In this document: one piece after another, positions 55,599 to 64,000 of the stretch
How the letters are laid out: the number at the start of each line of letters is the position of its first letter
How positions within the stretch are numbered: position 1 is the stretch's first letter
Origin: CAYGZL01 sp964354345
GTDB taxonomy: Bacteria > Chloroflexota > Anaerolineae > Anaerolineales > UBA4823
Assembly (NCBI GenBank): GCA_964354345.1
Contig: CAYGZL010000146.1
Span: 1 to 64,000 of the forward strand
Reading direction: 5' to 3'
DNA length: 64,000 nucleotides
Program-made: the position numbers and the translations under genes
The notes under the pieces: generated by a model
The model's database searches: none
What the model saw: the letters and a program-made list of their open reading frames with translations, nothing else
What the model was told of the DNA's origin: nothing

Positions 55599-55636
55599 CA
55601 AGCAGCTTGCCAGGTGTTCCCCTGGCAAGCTGCTTG
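55599..55636 (-). terminator. dnaK terminator hairpin
   Basis: A perfect 16-bp stem (55599-55614 with 55621-55636) with loop TGTTCC lies 17 bp past the dnaK stop. In the dnaK direction it is followed by a short U-containing stretch (CACTTTAATG), so it is probably an intrinsic terminator. Confidence 0.8.
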
Positions 55637-55653
55637 AGTGGGTTAATCATTTA

Positions 55654-57585
55654 TCAGGCTTCGCGGAATTGGCCTTCGATGACTTCACCTTCGTCGCGGT
55701 GGTTGTTCCCATTGCGTTTACCGCCATTATGACCACGACTTTCACTGCTGTCTGGACTGCCCGCAGTATTCGCGCCAGGCTGCTGCTGAGCGTACATTTG
55801 CTGGCTCAGGGCGTAAAAGGCGTTCTGCAACTCTTCACTCAGTCCCCGGATGCGCTCCGAGTCTTCACCCTTGGCAGCTTGTTCCAATTCGTTGATCTTA
55901 CCTTGAATGCGCTTCTGCTCGTTAGCGGGCACTTTGTCGCCCAATTCTCGCAGCGCTTTTGCGGTCTGGTATGTCAAATTTTCGGCATTGTTACGTGCTT
56001 CTACCAGCTCGCGCTGTCGTTGATCCTGGGCCTCATTCTCACGTGCCTGGCGCACCATCCGCTCGATATCGTTCTTGTTGAGGTTGGTCGAGGCCGTGAT
56101 GGTTACCTTCTGCTCCTTGCCGGTTGCTTTATCGCGAGCAGTTACATTCAGGATGCCGTTGGCATCTATGTCAAAGCTCACTTCGACCTGCGGTATCCCG
56201 CGCGGCGCCGGCGGGATGCCCTCCAGGCGGAAGCGACCGAGGCTCATATTGTCGGCTGCCATCTGGCGTTCGCCCTGTAGAATATGAATATCCACTGCGG
56301 TTTGGTTATCCTCCGCGGTAGAGAAGACCTCTGATTTACGCACCGGAATCGTCGTATTACGCTCGATCAGGACGGTCATGACACCCCCCAGGGTTTCCAG
56401 GCCCAGGGAGAGTGGAGTCACATCCAGGAGTAAAACATCTTTCACTTCACCGCCCAAAACACCAGCCTGGATCGCCGCACCCACAGCGACAACCTCATCT
56501 GGATTAACGCCCTTATGTGGGTCTTTATGAGTTAACGAGCGTACCAATTCTTGGACCATTGGCATGCGGGTGGCACCACCCACCAGGACAACTTCGTCGA
56601 GGTCTGCTATGGTCAGGTTGGCGTCTTTGAGGGCAGCTTCAAAAGGTGCGCGCAGTCGTTGGACCAGGTTCTCGGTGAGTTGTTCTAGCATGGCCCGGGT
56701 TAACTTGATCTGCAGGTGTTTTGGACCTGTGGCATCCGCAGTAATATAGGGCAGGTTGATCTCAGTCTCTATCATGCTGGAAAGCTCAATCTTAGCCCGT
56801 TCTGCTGCTTCACGCAGGCGTTGCAAAGCCTGGCGATCCTGGCGCAGGTCGAGGTTGGTGTTCTTGCGGTATTGATCAGCCGCCCAGTTAACAATGGCCT
56901 GGTCCCAATCGTCGCCTCCCAGGTGGGTATCGCCGTTGGTGGCCTTGACCTCAATCACGCCTTCGCCAACATCCAGAATGCTGACATCGAATGTGCCGCC
57001 TCCCAGGTCAAAGACCAGGATCGTCTCGTTTTTCTTTTTGTCCAGGCCATACGCCAGAGCCGCGGCAGTTGGTTCATTGATGATGCGTAATACCTCCAGA
57101 CCGGCAATCTTACCTGCGTCTTTTGTCGCCTGGCGCTGGCTATCATTAAAGTACGCCGGGACAGTAATGACTGCCTGGTTGATTGCTTCGCCGAGGTAAG
57201 CCTCAGCGTCAGCCTTAAGCTTTCCCAGAATCATAGCTGATATTTCCTGCGGGCTGTATTCCCGTCCGGTAATCGGAATTTTTACCCGAGCGTCTCCTGT
57301 TGCTCCCTGAACCACCTGGTAAGGCACCATCTTGCGCTCACTCGCTACTTCGTCGTAGTGGCGACCGATGAAGCGTTTAATCGAATATACTGTGTTTTCA
57401 GGGTTAACCACGGCCTGTCGTTTGGCTGTCTGGCCGACTAACCGTTCATTGTTTTTATTGAAACCCACGACAGAGGGTAACAGACGGGACCCTTCTGCGG
57501 TTGGGATCACTGTGGGATCCCCGCCTTCCATAATAGCGACCACGCTATTGGTGGTGCCTAAGTCAATACCGATAATTTTAGCCAT
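55654..57585 (-). CDS. dnaK: Hsp70 chaperone DnaK
   Basis: This 643-residue protein has the ATPase domain ([59 protein letters not shown]), the substrate-binding beta domain and the helical lid. A Gln/Gly/Asn-rich tail ends [12 protein letters not shown], like the acidic EEVD-type ends. It stands alone, without grpE or dnaJ nearby. GGAGAG precedes the ATG. No CIRCE repeat is visible upstream, so HrcA control is not supported. Confidence 0.96.
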   Translation of the reverse strand: MAKIIGIDLGTTNSVVAIMEGGDPTVIPTAEGSRLLPSVVGFNKNNERLVGQTAKRQAVVNPENTVYSIKRFIGRHYDEVASERKMVPYQVVQGATGDARVKIPITGREYSPQEISAMILGKLKADAEAYLGEAINQAVITVPAYFNDSQRQATKDAGKIAGLEVLRIINEPTAAALAYGLDKKKNETILVFDLGGGTFDVSILDVGEGVIEVKATNGDTHLGGDDWDQAIVNWAADQYRKNTNLDLRQDRQALQRLREAAERAKIELSSMIETEINLPYITADATGPKHLQIKLTRAMLEQLTENLVQRLRAPFEAALKDANLTIADLDEVVLVGGATRMPMVQELVRSLTHKDPHKGVNPDEVVAVGAAIQAGVLGGEVKDVLLLDVTPLSLGLETLGGVMTVLIERNTTIPVRKSEVFSTAEDNQTAVDIHILQGERQMAADNMSLGRFRLEGIPPAPRGIPQVEVSFDIDANGILNVTARDKATGKEQKVTITASTNLNKNDIERMVRQARENEAQDQRQRELVEARNNAENLTYQTAKALRELGDKVPANEQKRIQGKINELEQAAKGEDSERIRGLSEELQNAFYALSQQMYAQQQPGANTAGSPDSSESRGHNGGKRNGNNHRDEGEVIEGQFREA

Positions 57586-58237
57586 AATACTCTCCTCTCT
57601 AACTATCTTTCACTCACTGTTGTTAAAGCATACCTGCGAACTGCAAGAAAAGAGTTAACAGCATGTAGGAGAAATCTCAACATTTTCAGGTCTGTCAGGT
57701 TCCGAATATGATGTAAACTGTTTTGGAAATCAGGTTGGTAAAAGGGGCATTTATATGTCTGGAATAAGCAAATTTATGCGCGTTAACCAGTTATGGGAAC
57801 CAGTTTCTCTTACCGTCAATTTTTTAAGGTTGGGGAGAGGCTATATATGGTAGAACCGGTAAATAATCTCCTGGTCTGCCCATATATGGGGGTTGCATTG
57901 GGCGCCTCCCCTACCTTTGGTCGAACAATTGGTCTTTGAGTCGAGAGCTAAAGGACGCGTACGCGCGCGTATTACTTTAACATCCAGCTATCTTAAAGTA
58001 TTGAATTTATTTAGACTCGCGTAGGGTTTTCGTATTGCAGTCTTGGCAGGAAATCTGCTAAAATCCATACAACAAGAGCCAACCGTTTAGGCAAGCGTGT
58101 GTGGTTCAATCCCCAATCAGGGATAGATTTCCTGGTTTGAAAGAAAATAGAAATCCATTTCTTTGCCCGGCTTCAATTAGAAGCCGAGGCTGTATTTACT
58201 TATTGTCTTCATCCTGTATTGTCGGAGGAACACTGAT
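57586..58237. other. dnaK / dnaA divergent intergenic region, possible origin region
   Basis: This gene-free 652 bp lies between divergent dnaK and dnaA. It holds two perfect 12-bp palindromes, CCCATATATGGG (57879-57890) and TACGCGCGCGTA (57960-57971), an AT-rich tract after the second (about 57971-58015) and the dnaA promoter. A gap upstream of dnaA is a common oriC site, but I found no cluster of TTATCCACA-like DnaA boxes. No tRNA or small gene is supported. Confidence 0.4.
58035..58064 (+). promoter_or_regulatory. dnaA promoter
   Basis: TTGCAG (58035-58040), an 18-nt spacer and TAAAAT (58059-58064) preceded by TGC form an extended -10 promoter. The leader to dnaA would be about 165 nt, with GGAGG before the ATG. 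Confidence 0.55.
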
Positions 58238-59578
58238 ATGAAACCTGAACAGGCCTGGCAAGCCGTCCTGGGACAGCTTCAAATGGATATTCCTAAAGCT
58301 GCTTTCGATACCTGGGTTCGCAATGCAGAGTTTTTATCTTATGAGGATGGCAGCTTCATTATCGGTGTTCAAAATGCTTTTGCATGTGACTGGCTGCAGA
58401 GCCGTCTGGCCAGTACGGTGATGCGTTTATTAACCGGGATGATGAATCGGACTGTGGAAGTGCGGTTCGTGGTTTGGCAAAGTAGACCCGAGGGATCTGA
58501 CTCAGAAGAGAATGAGGTGATCGCCGAAGCGCCGGTTGATCAAGCGCATAATGTAAGTGCAAGCCTTTCGCCGCGGTATTCTTTTGAGAATTTTGTTGTC
58601 GGGCCGAGTAACCGGCTGGCGCATGCCGCTTCCTTGGCGGTGGCAGAACGACCGGCACTGGCCTATAATCCTTTGTTCCTTTATGGCGGGGTAGGGTTGG
58701 GTAAGACGCATTTGCTCCACGCAATTGGCAACCAGTGTAGTCAACGTGGCTTACAGATCTTATATGTATCTTCGGAGGAGTTTACCAATGACCTTATCAA
58801 TGCCATTCGCGCCCACACCACCCAGGGTTTTCGAGATAAATACCGGCGGATGGACGTCTTGCTGATTGACGATATTCAATTTATTTCGGGTAAGGAATCC
58901 ACTCAGGAAGAGTTCTTCCATACATTCAACACGTTGCATGGTCAGGATAAGCAAATTGTCATTTCCTCCGACCGGCCGCCCAAGTCGTTTGTCACGCTTG
59001 AGGAACGACTGCGCTCGCGCTTTGAATGGGGTCTGACGGCAGATATACAACCGCCTGATTTGGAGACACGCCAGGCTATTTTACGTGCTAAAGCGGATCG
59101 CATCGGTGCGCGTTTGTCGAATGAAATCATCGAACTAATCGCCCGGAAGGTGCAATCGAATATTCGAGAGTTGGAAGGGGCGTTGACCCGGGTGGTTGCC
59201 TCTGCTAATCTGGCGGGTGGGGTCGTTACACCGCAATTGGTGGAGACATCTCTGGTGGATTTATTACCGCGCCGGAACGAGGTTCGACCAGAACAAATTA
59301 TCGAGCGCGTCGCCGAGTCGTTTGGAGTTACCGTGGATCGCCTGATCGGACGCGATCGTTCCAAGCAGATTGCATGGCCACGCCAGATCGCGATGTATCT
59401 CCTGCGTGAAGAAGCTAAAGTTTCCTTGCCGCATATTGGCGAGGCTTTGGGAGGTAGAGATCACACCACGGTGATGTATGCGTGCGAGAAAGTAGCGGAT
59501 ATATTGGAGCGCGACGACCGGCTGCGCCGCCAGGTGATTGAAATCAAAGAGCGTATTTATGGCCCAGCCCGGCGTTGA
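58238..59578 (+). CDS. dnaA: Chromosomal replication initiator DnaA
   Basis: This 446-residue protein has domain I (1-85: AWQAVLGQLQMDIPKAAFDTW), a short acidic linker, the AAA+ domain (about 110-325: YNPLFLYGGVGLGKTHLLHA; VLLIDDIQFISGKE), and domain IV with the DnaA-box-binding helix-turn-helix (GRDHTTVMYACEKV). It initiates replication as a filament on oriC. Its last 22 bp overlap the end of the opposing transporter gene. dnaN is not adjacent. Confidence 0.96.
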   Translation: MKPEQAWQAVLGQLQMDIPKAAFDTWVRNAEFLSYEDGSFIIGVQNAFACDWLQSRLASTVMRLLTGMMNRTVEVRFVVWQSRPEGSDSEENEVIAEAPVDQAHNVSASLSPRYSFENFVVGPSNRLAHAASLAVAERPALAYNPLFLYGGVGLGKTHLLHAIGNQCSQRGLQILYVSSEEFTNDLINAIRAHTTQGFRDKYRRMDVLLIDDIQFISGKESTQEEFFHTFNTLHGQDKQIVISSDRPPKSFVTLEERLRSRFEWGLTADIQPPDLETRQAILRAKADRIGARLSNEIIELIARKVQSNIRELEGALTRVVASANLAGGVVTPQLVETSLVDLLPRRNEVRPEQIIERVAESFGVTVDRLIGRDRSKQIAWPRQIAMYLLREEAKVSLPHIGEALGGRDHTTVMYACEKVADILERDDRLRRQVIEIKERIYGPARR

Positions 59579-60771
59579 AGATGGATGTGCTCTTTTAACC
59601 AGTTAATCAAGCGCGCCCAGGACGGCTCCCTGGGTTTCTGTTCTAGAGGTTTAATCGGCCAGGGGTCCAGGTCAAACATTTTTCGCAGGATGTAGCGTCC
59701 AATCAGGTTAAGGGTTGCCAGGACAGGTGCAGCTAAAAGGAGCCCAACCAGGCCGATTAAGCTGGTCAGAATGATGGCCGCAACTATTACAGCGGCTGGA
59801 TGAATACCCAAAGTCTGCCCCATGAAGCGCGGCTGGATAATGTAGTCAAAAACCTGATCAAAGAGCAAACAAAGTACGACGACGACTACGGCGTATTTCC
59901 AGCCTTCTAGCCCAAAGTAATTTCCACCCTGTAGTAATGTTGCCAGGGCAGTAACTGTCCAGGTAGCAAATGGACCCAGCCAGGGGATAAAACGCGCCAA
60001 CCCAGCCATGACGGCAATCCCAAATGGATAGGGAACGCCCATAATGGTCAACATAATCGAATAAGCGATGATAACCATGGCTATTATCAAAAGCTGGCCG
60101 CGTAGAAACGCATTCCAGGTATTGGCGAGTTCCCGGTTCAAGAGACGAATATCGTTCTCGTATCCAGGTATATCAATATGTACCATGGCTTGGGAGACCT
60201 GGTTGGCTTCTGCCAGTAAAAAGTAGGCGATAAATAGAACAAAAAAAAGCCAGGCCAGCGTAGTGGCGGCGCTGGTAGCAAATGTACCTACCAGATTACC
60301 TACCTGACCGATGAGCGGTTGAACATTAGATAATAATTGATTGGCTAAACTTGCCAGGTCGTACTGGGCGAGAGTGAACACCAGCGGCCCGATCCGGTAG
60401 GTTTTGGTTGTGATGTCAGCAATCAGGGTCGGTAAGTTGGAGATGAAGCTCTGTATCAGGGCAATCAGGCTTTGAATCTGTTGAACGAGGGCAACTCCAA
60501 GCAATGTAAAGGATGCCAATAGCAGGATGATCAGGATTAGAAAGATCAGGTTAATGGCTGTTCGCCAGCCAATTTTCAAGATCTTGCTCACCCAGGCGCC
60601 GATTGGGTGAAGCATATAAGCTAATATAAACGACAGGATCAACGGCCCAATAATCACCCGATATTGATACAGGATCATAAACACCACACCGACTATCGTC
60701 AGGCCGGTAATGGTCTTTACCGTTGGTCCCCAGCGGGGGGATGTGTGTCCAGAGGGTTCGGGTGTCGTCAT
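59557..60771 (-). CDS. AI-2E family (PerM-like) transporter
   Basis: This 404-residue membrane protein has about eight helices and the AI-2E family pattern: LSFILAYMLHPIGAWVSK near the N-terminus, GVPYPFGIAVMAGLARFIPWLGP and IQPRFMGQTLGIHPAAVIVA near the C-terminus. Members export autoinducer-2 or act as Na+/H+ antiporters; the role is unresolved here. It converges on dnaA with a 22-bp overlap. Confidence 0.88.
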   Translation of the reverse strand: MTTPEPSGHTSPRWGPTVKTITGLTIVGVVFMILYQYRVIIGPLILSFILAYMLHPIGAWVSKILKIGWRTAINLIFLILIILLLASFTLLGVALVQQIQSLIALIQSFISNLPTLIADITTKTYRIGPLVFTLAQYDLASLANQLLSNVQPLIGQVGNLVGTFATSAATTLAWLFFVLFIAYFLLAEANQVSQAMVHIDIPGYENDIRLLNRELANTWNAFLRGQLLIIAMVIIAYSIMLTIMGVPYPFGIAVMAGLARFIPWLGPFATWTVTALATLLQGGNYFGLEGWKYAVVVVVLCLLFDQVFDYIIQPRFMGQTLGIHPAAVIVAAIILTSLIGLVGLLLAAPVLATLNLIGRYILRKMFDLDPWPIKPLEQKPREPSWARLINWLKEHIHLQRRAGP

Positions 60772-60837
60772 TCTAGCCGCCTGGGTTGAAAATGGTCGCC
60801 CTTACCGCGGGGTTCGCAGTAAGAGTCCAATGATTGA

Positions 60838-61065
60838 TTAACGCAAGAAAAACGAAAGAACGATCAGGACAACGAAGAATGAACCAGCCAGCATACCAAT
60901 GCGTTTAAGGTCTTTAATGACCGGTGCATAGTCTGGATTGAATTCCCGTTCGAAAACTCGCGCTCCGCCAGTGGATAGTGGCGTCCGAGGTGTTACACTT
61001 GATGAAACAGCCGTCGATACCGGGGCGGTTGACTTGCGCGACTGGCGTTTGGATTTTTTACTCAC
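60838..61065 (-). CDS. Small single-helix membrane protein
   Basis: This 75-residue protein has a Lys/Arg/Ser/Thr-rich cytoplasmic half (MSKKSKRQSRKST..), a conserved-looking FNPDYAPVIKDLKRIG, and one C-terminal helix (MLAGSFFVVLIVLSFFLR). This resembles hypothetical proteins found widely in Chloroflexota. Function unknown. It lies 66 bp from the transporter on the same strand. Confidence 0.65.
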   Translation of the reverse strand: MSKKSKRQSRKSTAPVSTAVSSSVTPRTPLSTGGARVFEREFNPDYAPVIKDLKRIGMLAGSFFVVLIVLSFFLR

Positions 61066-61130
61066 TTCTCTATTCCTCCAATAAAACGATTCATGCGGGG
61101 GTGATTATACCTCAGACTGCTTAAAAACGA

Positions 61131-61622
61131 TTATTTGAGTTCTTTAGGGCGCCAGATGTTCACCAGCTCGCCGCGGGTATCACTGCTTAGCTCAGCCCAT
61201 TGCTCTACAGGCAAGGTAATATAGGCCAGGCTGGCAGTGGATAGCGCCTCAGTTTCACCGGTGAGGATTTCCAGCAAAATCTCCAGGCCGGGGTTATGTC
61301 CAACAACCATCACCTGTTGGTAGCTGTCCGGAAGTTCACGTAGCGCTTCCAGGTAGGCGGTCGGTGGGGCTGCATATAGTTCTCGAGACAAGCGGATTTC
61401 ACCACCATAACCACTGGTTTCAGCAGCTAACTCAGCAGTGCTTCGGGCGCGCTGGGCCGACGAACATAAGATCAAGTCAGGCAACAAGCCCTGGGCGCGC
61501 AGCATAATGCCGATACGCGGAGCGTCCTTCATGCCTCGTTTGGACAACGACCGGTCATGGTCGTCTAGATTATCGTCCTCCCAATTTGATTTGGCGTGGC
61601 GTAACAGTAAAAGGGTTTTCAC
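61131..61622 (-). CDS. SixA-like histidine phosphatase
   Basis: This 163-residue histidine-phosphatase-superfamily protein carries the catalytic LLLRHAKSNW (R-H-G-type motif written RHA, as in SixA). The second-half motifs are LCSSAQRARSTAEL and VVGHNPGLE. SixA dephosphorylates phosphohistidine, for example on phosphotransfer proteins. The short length without a nucleotide lid fits SixA rather than phosphoglycerate mutase. The in vivo target is unknown. Confidence 0.85.
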   Translation of the reverse strand: MKTLLLLRHAKSNWEDDNLDDHDRSLSKRGMKDAPRIGIMLRAQGLLPDLILCSSAQRARSTAELAAETSGYGGEIRLSRELYAAPPTAYLEALRELPDSYQQVMVVGHNPGLEILLEILTGETEALSTASLAYITLPVEQWAELSSDTRGELVNIWRPKELK

Positions 61623-61652
61623 AGTGCTCTCCTTATGCAGTCTGGTAATTTC

Positions 61653-64000
61653 TTATTGTGAAAAGGCTGGCAATTCGAAGGTGTCAGCACCAGTTTTGAC
61701 TATGTAATACGGGAACCAGGCGACTCCGAATAGATCGCGTAAAACATCTTTTTTAAGCGGTGTTAAGACCATCTGGCTGTCCTGGCTGGCAATGTCCCCC
61801 CACCTGGTATTGACCTGCTCGATTGCCTGCGCCTTTTCTTGTTCTAGATCGGAAATTTGCTTTTGTAAGTCTGCGATAGCTGCCTGCTTCTCCTTCACAT
61901 CCGATTTTGCCTGTGCGGTGAGGCGGTGTTTAGCGAGTGAAGTGGACAGCTTGCGGCTGCGTCTCCCGCCAAACAGCCCGAATATATTCTCGGCGTGAGT
62001 GCCCAACTCTTCCCGGCGTCGCTGCGAAAACTCGGTCTCATCTCCAGTGAGTTCGCGCTCTTCGCGTGCAAGCTTTTCCCTCAGGGTGGCCAGGCGGTGT
62101 TCATAAACCTCTGTAACCTCAACAATTTCCTGATCGCGGCGCTGGCGAGCTGCAGCGGAAGACTGGCGGCGGAAATCGGCCGGGGTGACTGTCGGACCAG
62201 CATAGATTTTTAACGTCTCGTTCACCCGCAGAGAGATCTGGCTGGTGCGGTAAACCCAATCAAGGAAATCTTTCTCTAGGGCTTTGAGTAATTTCTCCTG
62301 TGAGAGGGGTGCTTCAAGGGGACCGAAGAGTGCGCGCAGAGCAGGTTGATCATTCAGGCGAGGGGCGTCGAACGGGGCAGTGGAATAATCTTCCCAGTGG
62401 ATCACGCCGCGCGGATCGGCATGGGTAACCAGGACCGCTAGTCGAGTTTCATAATCCAGGTTGAATTTTCTGTTCAGGAAACGCACACTCGCCTGGGCCA
62501 GCAGACAGGGACGGTAGACAAGGCCCTGGCTTATGGCATCCTCGCGATACGATTGTCCGCTGACCCGAAATGCCTGGGAAAATTTCAGATTGTTGGGAAG
62601 AAAATATTCAGTGATGCCCATTGGTACGAGCTGGCGTGTGGAGGTGGGCTGCTCAGTACCCGATTGCCAGGTTGATTTGATGATTGCAGGTTGGGCGCCT
62701 GGCAGCGCTGCCGTTTGTGCGGTACTCGAAGCGACCTGTCCGGCAGTTGTGGCAGGAACCGTTCGAGGGGTCAGGGTCGGCGATGCGCTGGCTGGAGTGG
62801 CTGGTTCAGGCGTAGATTTTTTGGAGAGAACGGCGCCGGCTAATTGATTCAGGGCAGGAATCTGCGTCCGGGTGAGCGGTCCAGCCAGGTAATTTATCGC
62901 CCAGCGGGTTTGGAATAGCAGCGGTTGGTTGCCTGGTCCATCTGATCGATGGATATTGTGCAGCAGAAACACGCGTTTCGCCAGAGCGGAGATCAGGCGG
63001 TTATAGACATCCCGGTCGATTTCACCCGTTGCGCCTTGCAACCCATCTAACAGACGCTCTTTATCTTGTTCGGTCTGCAGTTTGCCAATCAACCAGGTAC
63101 CAGTATTGGAGAGGGCTTTATAGTCGAGGTCGACTGGGTTTTGAGTGACCAGAACCTGGCTGACTCCAAAGGCGCGTGCCTGTTTGAGCAAGCGGAGCAT
63201 GACCTGCTTAGAAGGTGGATTGCGAACCGGGGGCAGGTAACCGAATATTTCATCGAAATAGATGATCGCGCGGAGAGAGTTCGTACCCGCTTGAGCGCGC
63301 ATCCAGCTTTCTACAGTTGAGTAGAGCAGGGTAATAAAAAACATTCGCTCAGCATCGCTTAGGTGCGCCAGGTAGAACACACTGTGGCGTGGGCGTCCAT
63401 CTGGATGATACAGCAGGGTGGGGATATCCAGGGGCTGACCCTCGATCCAGGCCTGGAAAGCGGGAGCTGCCAGAATGTTATTCAATAACATTGCCAGGTT
63501 GAAGCGATCTTTTTCTGGGAAAAACGTGTTGATGTCGAAGACACCCAGGCGGCTGAAAGGCGGTTTCTGGGTTTGCATGATTAACTCACCCAGGTCGAGG
63601 TCGTATCCTTGACTCCAGGCATACTCAAAAATATTCGAGAGTAAAATATGCTCGCGGGAGCGCACTGGATCGACATCATCCATTCCGACCAGGCCTAATA
63701 AAGCAGTGACGGTCGAAGAAATTTTTTCACGCAGTAGTTCACGGTTCTCTTCCCATGGGATCGAGGGGGCTTTGAGTGAAGCCAGGATGCTGATCGGGAT
63801 GCCGGCATCTGAGCCAGGGGTATAAACAGCAAAATGGGCGGAGTCTTTCAAAGTACGGATCAGGTTTAGATCAATACCCCAATCCGTCAATCCCGTTCGC
63901 CAACGTTCGGCGGTTTCTGCGGCAAAAACCTCCATTGTTTTATCTGCGCGCCGGGCCTGATCAGGGTCCAGCCAGGGTTGGAAATCCTGTGGGGCCAGAT
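61653..64000 (-). CDS. HerA/DUF853-like ATP-binding protein (5' partial)
   Basis: The frame stays open to the window edge (LAPQDFQPWLDPDQARRADK before the first visible Met), so the N-terminus with the Walker A is missing; about 782 residues are seen. A Walker-B-like IIYFDEIFGYLPP is followed by KQARAFGVSQVLVTQNPVDLD, typical of HerA/VirB4-like FtsK-family ATPases. A Thr/Pro/Ala-rich linker (about 390-440 from 63935) leads to a C-terminal half with a long coiled coil (RRDQEIVEVTEVYEHRLATL and later SDLEQEKAQAIEQVN). The role is likely DNA translocation or end-processing; no NurA nuclease is visible here. Confidence 0.75.
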   Translation of the reverse strand, partial: LAPQDFQPWLDPDQARRADKTMEVFAAETAERWRTGLTDWGIDLNLIRTLKDSAHFAVYTPGSDAGIPISILASLKAPSIPWEENRELLREKISSTVTALLGLVGMDDVDPVRSREHILLSNIFEYAWSQGYDLDLGELIMQTQKPPFSRLGVFDINTFFPEKDRFNLAMLLNNILAAPAFQAWIEGQPLDIPTLLYHPDGRPRHSVFYLAHLSDAERMFFITLLYSTVESWMRAQAGTNSLRAIIYFDEIFGYLPPVRNPPSKQVMLRLLKQARAFGVSQVLVTQNPVDLDYKALSNTGTWLIGKLQTEQDKERLLDGLQGATGEIDRDVYNRLISALAKRVFLLHNIHRSDGPGNQPLLFQTRWAINYLAGPLTRTQIPALNQLAGAVLSKKSTPEPATPASASPTLTPRTVPATTAGQVASSTAQTAALPGAQPAIIKSTWQSGTEQPTSTRQLVPMGITEYFLPNNLKFSQAFRVSGQSYREDAISQGLVYRPCLLAQASVRFLNRKFNLDYETRLAVLVTHADPRGVIHWEDYSTAPFDAPRLNDQPALRALFGPLEAPLSQEKLLKALEKDFLDWVYRTSQISLRVNETLKIYAGPTVTPADFRRQSSAAARQRRDQEIVEVTEVYEHRLATLREKLAREERELTGDETEFSQRRREELGTHAENIFGLFGGRRSRKLSTSLAKHRLTAQAKSDVKEKQAAIADLQKQISDLEQEKAQAIEQVNTRWGDIASQDSQMVLTPLKKDVLRDLFGVAWFPYYIVKTGADTFELPAFSQ

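Noticed and set aside
57586..57720. A CIRCE (HrcA) operator upstream of dnaK
   Set aside because: No TTAGCACTC-N9-GAGTGCTAA repeat is visible on either strand.
58099..58135. A tRNA T-arm-like GTGTGTGGTTCAATCCCC before dnaA
   Set aside because: No acceptor stem, D-arm or anticodon arm can be drawn around it.

Overview
The window is about 64 kb of gene-dense chromosome with moderate to high GC. It most likely comes from a Chloroflexota bacterium, probably class Anaerolineae. The evidence is a fused glycyl-tRNA synthetase, a complete 14-gene nuo operon, an NBR1-Ig-like lipoprotein, VIT/vWA surface proteins, and a secreted hydrolase ending in a YLP..LR tail. This placement is inference from gene content; there is no rRNA or tRNA gene to anchor it, and I found no CRISPR array or insertion sequence.

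Layout. 1-4.6 kb: 3' end of a ComEC-like gene, a Phd/VapC-type toxin-antitoxin pair, an MFS transporter, an HhH-GPD DNA glycosylase and a membrane-anchored DsbA. 4.7-11.6 kb: glyQS, dnaG and rpoD. 11.6-26.4 kb: nuoA to nuoN in canonical order, with a strong promoter and a perfect 20-bp palindrome at the predicted start of transcription. 26.4-31.4 kb: secreted GH10 xylanase, then two leftward surface genes (NBR1-Ig lipoprotein and VIT/vWA protein). 31.5-34.8 kb: prfA, prmC and coaBC. 34.9-38.6 kb: a peroxiredoxin-glutaredoxin gene with an in-frame TGA, facing a lutA-lutBC operon. 38.9-42.5 kb: glgP and a secreted esterase-like protein. 42.7-49.7 kb: a probable surface-polysaccharide cluster (bi-domain oxidoreductase, heparinase-family protein, Nudix, glycosyltransferase). 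50.1-51.4 kb: a decayed AAA ATPase. 51.4-57.6 kb, leftward: a membrane protein, selA, an M24 peptidase and tsaD, and separately dnaK. 57.6-64 kb: dnaK/dnaA intergenic region, dnaA, then leftward AI-2E transporter, small membrane protein, SixA-like phosphatase and a HerA-like ATPase that runs off the window.

The most notable signal is at 34933-35715. A TGA codon replaces exactly the peroxidatic cysteine codon of a thiol peroxidase that is fused to a CPGC glutaredoxin domain. The frame stays open for 190 further sense codons, and a stem-loop at 35087-35113 sits where a bacterial SECIS element would be. selA, encoding the selenocysteine synthase, lies 18 kb away. I read this as a selenoprotein that standard gene callers would split in two. 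A second signal is a short GGAAT/ATTCC-type element at six intergenic loci, expanded into five tandem 17-bp units after prfA. A third is a set of TATAAT boxes 7-8 nt ahead of start codons, suggesting leaderless transcripts.
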